Shown here: piece by piece, positions 49,362 to 61,300 of the stretch | How the letters are laid out: each line of letters starts with the position of its first letter | Numbering within the stretch: the first letter of the stretch is position 1 | The notes under the pieces: model-generated | Told to the model about the DNA's origin: nothing | The model's database searches: none | The model's input: the letters and a program-made list of their open reading frames with translations, nothing else | Program-made: the position numbers and the translations under genes | Assembly (NCBI RefSeq): GCF_937616625.2 | Contig: NC_065572.1 | Span: 42,249,653-42,313,652 of the forward strand | Source of the DNA: Mercurialis annua | Taxonomy: Eukaryota > Streptophyta > Magnoliopsida > Malpighiales > Euphorbiaceae | DNA: 64,000 bases | Direction of reading: 5' to 3'

Positions 49362-52300
49362 GTTTCACCTCTTTGGCAATTTAAGCCAAACGTTTACAAA
49401 CGTTACGAAACAAATCCAAACGCTTCACCTTTTTAGATATTTAAGCCAAACGTTTACAAAGGGTACGAAACAAATCCAAACGTTTCCCCTTTTTAGCGAT
49501 TTGAGCCAAACGTTTATAAACGCTACAAAAAAATCCAAACGTTTCACCTTTTTAGCAATTTAAGCCAAACGTTTACAAACATTATGAAACAAACCCAAGC
49601 GTTTCTCCTTTTTAGCAATTTAAGCCAAACATTTACAAACGTTACAAAACAAATCAAAGCGTTTCTCCTTTTTTGCAATTTAAGCATAATATCTACAAAG
49701 GCTACGAAACAAGTCCAAACTTTCACCTTTTTAGCAATTTAAGCATAACGTTTACAAACGATACGAAACAAATCCAAACGTTTCACCTTTTTAGCGATTT
49801 AAGCCAAACGTTTACAGAGGTTACGAAACAAATCCAAACATTTCCCCTTTTAGCGATTAAAGCCAAACGTTTACAAACGTTACGAAACAAATCCAAACGT
49901 TTCGCCTTTTTAGTGATCTAAGCCAAACGTTTACAAACGTTACGAAACATATCCAATCGTTTTGCCTTTTTAACAATGTAAGCCAAACGTTTACAAACGT
50001 TACGAAATAAATCCAAACATTTTATCTTTTTAGCGATTTAAGCCAAACGTTTACAAACGTTACGAAACAAAACCAAACGTTGAAAACGTTACGAAAAAAA
50101 TCCAAACGTTTCACATTTTTAGCGATTTAAGCCAAACCTTTACAAACGTTACTAAACAAAACCAAGCGTTTCACCTTTTTAGCAATTTAAGCCAAACGTT
50201 TACAAACGTTACAAAACAAATTCAAGCATTTCACCTTTTTAGCTATTTAAGCCAAATGTTTACAAACGTCACAAAACAAATCAAAGCGTTTCATGTTTTT
50301 AACAATTTAGCCAAACGTGTATAAAGGATATGAAACAAATGCAAATGTTTCACCTTTTTAGGAATTTAAGCCAAACGCTTACTAACATTACGAAACAAAT
50401 CCAAGCGTTTCACCTTTTTTGGCAATTTAAGCCAAACGTTTACAAATGTTACGAAACAAATCCAAACGTTTCCCATTTTAGCGATTTAAGCCAAATGTTT
50501 AAAACGATTCGAAACAAATCCAAATTTTTCCCCATTATTGTGATTTAAGCCAAACATTTAAAACGTTACGAAACAAATCCAAATTTTGTGGCGATTTATG
50601 CCAAACGTTTACAAACGTTACGAAACAAATCCAAACGTTTCCCCTTTTCAGCGATTGAAGCCAAACGTTTACAAAAATTACGAAACAAATCCAAACGTTT
50701 AACCTTTTTAACGAATTAAGACAAACGTTTAAAAACGTTACAAAACAAATCTAAATGTTTCCCCTTTTTAGCGGTTTAAGCCAAACGTTTACAAAGGTTA
50801 TGAAACAAATCCAAATGTTTCACCTTTTTAGCAATTTAAGCCAAACGTTTACAAACTTTACAAAACAAATCCAAGCGTTTTACCTTTTTAGAAATTTAAG
50901 CCAAACGTTTACAAACGTTACAAAACAAATCCAAGCATTTCACCTTTTTAGTAATTTAAGCCAAACGTTTACAAACATTACGAAACAAATCGCAGTGTTT
51001 CACCTTTTTAGCAGTTTAAGCCAAACGTTTACAAAGGTTACAAAACAAATACAAGCATTTCAGCTTTTTAGTAATTTAAGCCAAAGGTTTACAAACGTTA
51101 CAAAACAAATCCAAGCATTTCACCTTTTTAGTAATTTAAGCCAAACGTCTATAAACATTACGAAACAAATCGTAGCGTTTCACTTTTTTAGCAGTTTAAG
51201 CTAAACGTTTACAAATGTTACAAAACAAATCCAAGCGTTTTACCCTTTTAGAAATTTAAGCCAAACGTTTACAAACGTTACAAAACAAATCCAAGCATTT
51301 CACGTTTTTAGTAATTTAAGCCAAACGTTTACAAACATTACGAAACAAACCCAAACGTTCAACCTTTTTAGCGATTGAAGCCAAACGTTTACAAAAATTA
51401 CTAAAAACAAATCCAAACGTTTCCCCTTTTTAGCAATTTAAGCAAAACGTTTACAAACCTAAAGAAACAAAACCAAAAGTTTCACATTTTTAGCGATTTA
51501 ATCCAAACCTTCACAAACGTTACAAAACAAAACCAAACTTTTCACATTTTTAGAGATTTAAGCCAAACCTTTACAAACTCTATGAAACAAAACCAAGCGT
51601 ATCATCTTTTTAGCAATTTAAGCGACACGTGTACAAACGTTACGAAAAAAATCCAAGCATTTCACCTTTTTAACAATTTAAGCCAAACGTTTACAAACAT
51701 TCAGAAATAAATCAAAACGTTTAACTTTTTTAGCAATTGAAGCCAAACGTTTACAAACGGTACGAAACAAATCCAAATGTTTCACCTTTATAGCGATTTA
51801 AGGCAAACATTTATACACGCTACGAAACAAATCCAAATGTTTCTCCTTTTTAGCGAAACGTTTACAAACGCTACAAAACAAATCCAAGCGTTTCTCCTTT
51901 TTAGTAATTTAAGCAAAACTTTTACAAACGTTACGAAACAAATCAAAGCATTTCACCTTTTTAGCAATTTAAGCCAAACGTTTACAAAGGTTACGAAACA
52001 AATCCAAACGTTTCCCCTTTTTAGCGATTTAAGCCAAACGTTTACAAACGATACGAAACAAATCCAAATGTTTCACCTTTTTAGCGATTTAAACTAAATG
52101 TTTACAAACGATAGGAAACAAATCCAAACGTTTTACCTTTTTAGCGATTTAAGCCAAATGTTTACAAACATTACGAAACAAATCAAAACATTTCACTTTT
52201 TAGCGATTTAAGCCAAACGTTTACCAACGTTGCAAAACAAATCCAAACGTTTAGCCTTTATAATGATGTAAGCCAAACGTTTACCAACGTTACGAAACAA

Positions 52301-55300
52301 ATCCTATTGTTTCACCTTTTTAGCGATTTAAGCCAAACATTTATGAACGTTACGAAACAAAACAAAACGTTTACAAACGGTACGAAACAAAACCAAGCGT
52401 TTCACCTTTTTAGCAATTTAAGCCAAACGTTTACAAACTTTTCAAAATAAATCCAAGAGTTGCACCTTTTTAGTAATTTAAGCCAAATGTTTATAAACGA
52501 TACGAAACAAATCCAAACATATCCCTTTATTAGCAATTTAAGCCAAACGTTTACAAACGTTATGAAACAAATCCAAACGTTTCCCCATTTTAGCGATTTA
52601 AGCCAAACGTTTAAAACATTACGTAACAAATCCAAATGTTTCCCCATTATAGCGATTTAAGCCAAACATTTAAAACGTTACGAAACAAATCCAAATATTT
52701 TAGCGATCTATGCCAAACGTTACGAAACAAATCCAAACGTTCAACATATTTAGCGATTGAAGCCAAACGTTTACAAAAATTACGAAACAAATTCAAACGT
52801 TTCACCTTTTTAGCTATTTAAGCCAAACATTTACAAACGTTACGAAACAAATCCAAACGTTTCACCTTTTTAGCGATTTAAGCCAAATGTTTACAAAGGT
52901 TATGAAACAAATCCAAATGTTTCACCTTTTTAGCAATTTAAAGCCAAACGTTTACAAACGTTACGAAACAAATCAAAGCATTTCACCTTTTTTAGCAATT
53001 TAAGCCAAATGTTTACAAAGGTTATGAAACAAATCCATACGTTTCACCTTTTTAGCGATTTATGCCAAATGTTTACAAACGATACGAAACAAATCCAAAT
53101 GTTTCACATTTTTAGCGATTTAAACCAAATTTTTACAAACGATAGGAAACAAATCCAAACGTTTCACCTTTTTAGCGATTTAAGCCAAATGTTTACAAAC
53201 GTTACGAAACAAATCAAAACGTTTCACTTTTTAGCTAGTTAAGCCAAACGTTTACCAACGTTACGAAACAAATCCAAACGTTTAGCCTTTATTGTGATGT
53301 AAGCCAAACGTTTACCAACGTTACGAAACAAATCCTAATGTTTCACCTTTTTAGCGATTCAAGCCAAACGATTACAAACGTTGCGAAACAAAACAAAACG
53401 TTTACAAACGCTACGAAACAAAACCAAGCGTTTCACCTTTTTAGCAATTTAAGCCAAACGTTTACAAACTTTCCGAAACAAATCCAAGCGTTGCACCTTA
53501 TTAGGAATTTAAGCCAAACGTTTCGAAACAAATCCAAGCGTTTCACCTTTATTAGCAATTTAAGCCAAACGTTTACAAACGTTATGAAACAAATCCAAAC
53601 GTTTCCCCATTATAGCGATTTAAGCCAAACATTTAAAACGTTACGAAAAATATCCAAATATTTTGGCGAGTTATGCCAAACGTTTACAAACTTTACGAAA
53701 CAAATCCAAACGATTCACCTTTTTAACGATTGAAGCCAAACGTTTACAAAAATTACGAAACAAATCCAAACGTTTGACCTTTTTAGCAATTTAAGCCAAA
53801 CATTTACAAACGTTACGAAACAAATTCAAATGTTTTACCTTTTAAGCGATTTAAGCCAGATGTTTACAAAGGTTATGAAACAAATCCAAATGTTTCACCT
53901 TTTTAGCGATTTAAGCCAAACGTTTACAAAGGTTATGAAACAAATCTAAATGTTTCACCTTTTTAGCAATTTAAGCCAAACGTTTACAAACGTTACAAAA
54001 CAAATCCAAGCGTTTGACCTTTTTAGAAATTTAAGCAAAACGTTTACAAACGTTACAAAACAAATCCAAGCGTTTCACCTTTTTAGTAATGTAAACCAAA
54101 CGTTTACAGACGTTACGAAACAAATAGTAGCGTTTCACCTTTTTAGCAGTTTAAGCCAAAAAATTACAAAGGTTATGAAACAAATCCAATTGTTTCACCT
54201 TTTTAGCAATTTAAGCCAAACGTTTACAAACGTTCCGAAACAAATTCAAGCGTTTCATCTTTTTAGCAATTTAAGCCAAACGTTTATAAACGTTACGAAA
54301 CAAATCAAAACGTTTCCTCTTTTTAGCGATTTAAGCCAAATGTTTACAAACGTAAAGAATCAAAACCAAACGTTTAAAATGATACGAAACAAATCTATGC
54401 GTTTCAAATTTTTAGCGATTTAATCCAAACCTTACAAATGTTACGAAACAAAACAAAACGTTTAAAAAGTTACGAAACAAATCCAAACATTTCACATTTT
54501 TAGCGATTTAAGCCAAACCTTTACAAACGTTAGGAAACAAAACCAAGTGTTTCATCTTTTCAGCAATATAAGCCACACGTTTACAAACGTTACGAAACAA
54601 ATCCAAGCGTTTCACCTTTTTAACATCTTAAGCCATACGTTTACAAACATTCCGAAACAAATCAAAGCGTTTAACCTTTTTAGCAATTTAAGCCAAACCT
54701 TTACAAACGTTACGAAACATGTCAAAACGTTTCACCTTTTAAGCGATATAAGCCAAACGTTTACAAACTGTACAAAACAAATCCAAACGTTTCCCCTTTT
54801 TTGCTATTTAAGCCAAACGTTTACAAACGCTACGAAACAAATCAAAAGCGTTTCACCTATTTAGAAATTTAAGCCAAACGTTTACAAAGGTTACGAAACA
54901 AATCCAAACATTTTACCTTTTTAGCGATTTAAGCCAAACGTTTACGATACGAAACAAATCCAAATGTTTCACATTTTTAGCGATTTACAAATCTTTACAA
55001 ATGATATGAAACAAATACAAACGTTTCACCTTTTTAGCGATTTAATCCAAATCTTTACAAACGTTACGAAACAAAACAAAACGTTTCACTTTTTACCGAT
55101 TTAAGCTAAACGTTTACCAACGTTACGAAACAAATCCAAACGTTTAGCCTTTATAGTGATGTAAGCCAAACGTTTACCAACGTTACGAAACAAATCCTAA
55201 TGTTTCACCTTTTTAGCGATTTAAGCCAAACGTTTACAAATGTTATGAAACAAAACAAAACGTTTACAAATGCTACGAAAAAAAACCAAGCGTTTCATCT

Positions 55301-58300
55301 TTTTAGAAATTTAGGCCAAACTTTTACAAACTTTCCGAAACAAATCCAAGCGTTGCAACTTTTTAGTAATTTAAGCCAAATGTTTATTAACGTTACGAAA
55401 CAAATTCAAGGGTTCCACCTTTTTTAGTAATTTAAGCCAAACGTTTACAAACGATACGAAACAAATCCAAATTTTCCCCCATTTTAGCGATTTAAGGCAA
55501 AGGTTTAAAACGTTACGAAACAAACCTAAATGTTTCCCCATTATAGCGATTTAAGCCAAACATTTAAAATGTTACGAAACAAATCCAAATATTTTGGTAA
55601 TTTATGCCAAACGTTTACAAACGTTATGAAACAAATCCAAACGTTTCACCTTTTTAGCGATTGAAGCGAAACGTTTACAAAAATTACTAAACAAATCCAA
55701 ACGTTTCACCTTTTTACCGATTTAAGCCAAACGTTTACAAACATTACAAAACAAATCCAAACGTTTCACCTTTTTAGCGATTTAAGCCAGACGTTTACAA
55801 AGGTTATGAAACAAATCCAAATGTTTCACCTCTTTAGCAAATTAAGCCAAACGTTTACAACGTTACGAAACAAGTACAAGCGTTTCATCTTTTTAGCAAT
55901 TTAAGCCAGACGTTAATAAACGTTACGAAACAAATCAAAACGTTTCCTCTTTTTAGGGATTTAAGCCAAATGTTTACAAACGTAAAGAAAAAAAACCAAA
56001 CGTTTAAAATGATACGAAACAAATCCAAACATTTCACATTTTTCGCGATTTAATCCAAACCTTTACAAACGTTACGAAACAAAACCAAATGTTTAAAAAG
56101 TTACGAAACAAATCCTAACGTTTCACATTTTTAGTGATTTAAGACAATTGTTTACAAACGTTACGTAACAAAACCAAGCGTTTCATGTTTTCAACAATAT
56201 AAGCCACACGTTTACAAACGTTACGAAACAAATCCAAGAATATCACCTTTTTAACAATTTAAGCCAAATATTTACAAACCTTCCGAAACAAATCAAAGCG
56301 TTTAACCTTTTTAGCAATTTAAGCCAAACCTTTACAAACGTTACGAAACATGTCAAAACGTTTCCCCTTTTAAGCGATATAGGCCAAACGTTTGCAAACG
56401 GTACAAAACAAATCCAAACGTTTCCCCTTTTTAGCGATTTAAGCCAAACGTTTATAAACGCTACGAAACAAATACAAACAATTCTCCTTTTTAGCGATTT
56501 AAGCGAAATGTTTTCAGACGTTATAAAACAAATCCAAGCGTTTCTCCTTTTTAGCAATTTAAGCCAAACGTTTACAAACGTTACGAAACAAATCAAAGCG
56601 TTTCACCTTTTTAGAAATTTAAGCCAAACGTTTACAAAGGTTACGAAACAAATCCAAACGTTTCACCTTTTTAGCGATTTAAGCCAAACATTTACAAACG
56701 ATATGAAACAAATCCAAATGTTTCACATTTTTAGCATGTAAACCAAATCTTTACAAACGATATGAAACAAATCCAAACGTTTCACCTTTTTAGAGATTTA
56801 AGCCAAATGTTTACAAACGTTACGAAACAAATCAAAACGTTTCACTTTTTAGCGATTTAAGCAAAACGTTTACCAACGTTACGAAACAAATCCAAACGTT
56901 TAGCCTTTATAGTGATGTAAGCCAAACGTTTACCAACGTTACGAAACAAATTCTAATGTTTCACCTTTTTAACGATTTAAGCCAAATGTTTACTAACGTT
57001 ACGAAAGAAAACAAAACGTTTATAAACGCTACGAAACAAAACCAAGCGTATCACCTTTTTAGCAATTTAAGCCAAAGTTTACAAACTTTCCGAAACAAAT
57101 CCAAGTGTTGCACCTTTATTAGCAATTTAAGCCAAACGTTTATAAACGTTATGAAACAAATCCAAACGTTTCCCCATTTTAGCGATTTAAAACAAACGTT
57201 TAAAACATTACGAAACAAATCCAAATGTTTCCCCATTATAGCGATTTAAGCCAAACATTTAAGACGTTACGAAACAAATCCAAATATTTTGGCGATTTAT
57301 GCCAAACGTTTACAAACGTTACGAAACAAACGCAAACGTTTCACCTTTTTAGCGATTGAAGCCAAACGTTTACAAAAATTACGAAACAAATCCAAACGTT
57401 TCAACTTTTTAGCGATTTAAGCCAAACGTTTACAAACATTACGAAACAAATCCAAACGTTTCACCTTTTTGGCGATTTAAGCCAGACGTTTACAAAGGTT
57501 ATGAAACAAATCCAAATGTTTCACCTTTTTAGCAAATTAAGCCAAACGTTTACAAACGTTACGAAACAAATCCAAGAGTTTCATCTTTTTAGCAATTTAA
57601 GCCAAATGTTTATAAACGTTACGAAACAAATCAAAACGTTTCCTCTTTTTAGCGATTAAAGCCAAATGTTTACAAACGTAAAGAAACAAAACCAAACGTT
57701 TAAAATGATACGAAAAAAATCAAAACGTTTAACATTTTTAGCGATTTAATCCAAACCTTTACAAACGTTACGAAACAAAACCAAATGTTTAAAAAGTTAC
57801 GAAACAAATCCAAACGTTTCACATTTTTAGCGATTTAAGCCAAACCTTTACAAACGTTATGAAACAAAACCAAGTGTTTCATGTTTTCAACAATATAAGC
57901 AACACGTTTACAAACGTTACGAAACAAATCCAAGCATTTCACCTTTTTAACAATGTAAGCCAAATATTTACAAACGTTCCGAAACAAATCAAAGCGTTTA
58001 AACTTTTTAACAATTTAAGCCAAACCTTTACAAACGTTACGAAACAAGTCAAAACGTTTCACCTTTTAAGCGATATAAGCCAAACATTTGCAAACGGTAC
58101 AAAACAAATCCAAACGTTTCCCCTTTTTAGCGATTTAAGCCAAACGTTTATAAACGCTACGAAACAAATCTAAACGTTTCTCCTTTTTAGCGATTTAAGC
58201 CAAACGTTTTCAAACGTTACAAAACAAATCCAGTTTCTCCTTCTTAGCAATTTAAGCCAAACGTTTACAAACGTTACGAAACAAATCAAAAGCGTTTCAC

Positions 58301-61300
58301 CTTTTTAGAAATTTAAGCCAAACGTTTACAAAGGTTACGAAACAAATCCAAACATTTCACCTTTTTAGCGATTTAAGCCAAACGTTTACAAACGATACAA
58401 AACAAATCCAAATGTTTCACATTTTTAGCGATTTAAACCAAATCTTTGCAAACGATATGAAACAAATCCAAACGTTTCACCTTTTCAGCGATTTAATCCA
58501 AATGTTTACAAACGTTACAAAACAAATCAAAACGTTTCACTTTTTACCGATTTAAGCTAAACGTTTACCAACGTTACGAAACAAATCCAAACGTTTAGCC
58601 TTTATAGTGATGTAAGCCAAAAGTTTACCAACGTTTCGAAACAAATCCTAATGTTTCACCTTTTTAGCGATTTAAGCCAAACGTTTACAAACGTTACGAA
58701 ATAAAACAAAACGTTTACAAACGCTACGAAACAAAACCAAGAGTTTCACCTTTTTAGTAATTTAAACCAAACGTTTACAAACTTTCCGAAACAAATCCAA
58801 GCGTTGCACCTTTATTAGCAATTTAAGCCAAACGTTTATAAACGATATGAAACAAATCCAAACATTTCCCCATTTTAGCGATTTAAGCCAAACGTTTAAA
58901 ACGTTACGAAACAAATCCAAATGTTTCCCCATTATAGAGATTTAAGCCAAACATGTAAAACGTTACGAAATAAATTACGAAACAAATTCAAACGTTTCCC
59001 CTTTTTACCGATTGAAGCCAAAGTTTTCAAAAATTACGAAACAAATTCAAACGTTTCCCCTTTTTAGCGATTTAAGCCAAACGTTTACAAACGTTACGAA
59101 ACAAATCCACACGTTTCACCTTTTTAGCGATTTAAGTCAGACGTTTACAAAGGTTATGAAACAAATCCAAAGGTTTCACCTATTTAGCAATTTAATCCAA
59201 ACGTTTACAAACGTCATAAAACAAATCCTAGCATTTCACGTTTACAAACGTTTACAAACGTTACAAAACGTTACAAACGTTACAAAACAAATCCTAGCAT
59301 TTCACGTTTTTAGCAGTTTAAGCCAAACGTTTACGAAGGTTATGAAACAAATCCAAATGTTTCAGCTTTTTAGCAATTTAAGCCAAACGTTTACAAACGT
59401 TCCGAAACAAATCCAAGCGTTTCATCTTTTTAGCAATTTAAGCCAAACGTTTATAAACGTTACGAAACAAATAAAAACGTGTCCTCTTTTTAGCGATTTA
59501 AGCCAAACGTTTACAAACGTAAAGAATCAAACCAAATGTTTAAAACGATACAAAACAAATCTAAACATTTCACAGTTTTAGCGATTTAAGCCAAACGTTT
59601 ACAAACGTAAAGAATCAAAACCAAACGTTTAAAATGATACGAAACAAATCTAAACGTTTCACATTTTTAGCGATTTAAGCCAAACCTTTACAAACATTAC
59701 GAAACAAAACCAAGCATTTCACCTTTTTAGCAATTTAAGCCAAACGTTTAGAAACATTACGAAACAAATCGTAGTGTTTCACCTTTTTAGCAATTTAAGC
59801 CACACGTTTACAAACGCTACGAAATAAATCAAAGCGTTTCACCTTTTTAACAATTTAAGCCAAACGTTTACAAACGTTCTGAAACAAATCAAAGCGTTTA
59901 ACCTTTTTAGCAATTTAAGCCAAACCTTTACAAACGTTACGAAACATGTCAAAACGTTTCACCTTTTAAGCGATATAAGCCAAAGGTTTACAAACGGTAC
60001 AAAACAAATCCAAACGTTTCCCCTTTTTAGCGATTTAAGCCAAACGTTTATAAACGCTACGAAACAAATCCAAACGTTTCTCCTTTTTAGCGATTTAAGC
60101 CAAACGTTTACAAACGTTACTAAACAAGTCCAAGCGTTTCTCCTTTTTAGCAATTTAAGCCAAATGTTTACAAACGTTACGAAACAAATCAAAGCGTTTC
60201 ACCTTTTTAGCGATTTCAGCCAAACGTTTACAAAGACTACGAAACAAATCCAAACGTTTCACCGTTTTAGCGATTTAAGCCAAACGTTTACAAACGATAC
60301 GAAACAAATCCAAATGTTTCACCTTTCTAACGATTTAAGACAAAATTTTACAAACGATTGAAACAAATCCAAACGTTTCACCTTTTTAGCGATTTAAGCC
60401 AAATGTTTATAAACGTTACGAAAGAAATCAAAACATTTTACTTTTTAGCGATTTAAGCCAAACCTTTACCAACGTTAAGAAACAAATCCAAACGTTTAGC
60501 CTTTTTAGTGATGTAAGCCAAACGTTTACCAACGTTACGAAACAAATCCTAATGTTTCACCTTTTTAGAGATTTAAGCCAAACGTTTACAAAAGTTACGA
60601 ATCAAAACAAAACGTTTACAAATGCTACGAAACAAAACCAAGCGTTTCACCTTTTTAGCAATTTAGGCCAAACGTTTACAAACATTCCGAAACAAATCCA
60701 AGAATTGCAACTATTTAGTAATTTAAGCCAAACGTTTATGAACATTACGAAACAAATCCAAGGGTTTCACCTTTTTTAGCAATTTAAGCCGAACGTTTAC
60801 AAAAGTTACGAAACAAATCCAAACTTTTTCCCATTTTAGCGATTTAAGACAAACGTTTAAAACGTTACGAAACAAATCCAAATGTTTCCCCATTATAGCG
60901 ATTTAAGCCAAACATTTAAAACGCTACGAAACAAATCCAAATATTTTGGCGATTTATGCCAAATGTTTACAAACGTTACGAAACAAATCCAAACGATTCC
61001 CCTTTTTAGCGATTGAAGCCAAACGTTTACAAAAATTACGAAACAAATCCAAACGTTTCACCTTTTTAACAATTTAAGCCAAACGTTTACAAACGTTACG
61101 AAACAAATTCAAACGTTTCCCCTTTTTAGCAATTTAAGCCAAATGTTTACAATCGTTATGAAACAAATCCAAGCGTTTGACCTTTTTAGTAATGTAAACC
61201 AAACGTTTACAAACATTACGAAACAAATCCTAGCGTTTCACCTTTTTAGCAGTTTAAGCCAAATGTTAACAAAGGTTTTGAAACAAATCCAAATGTTTCA

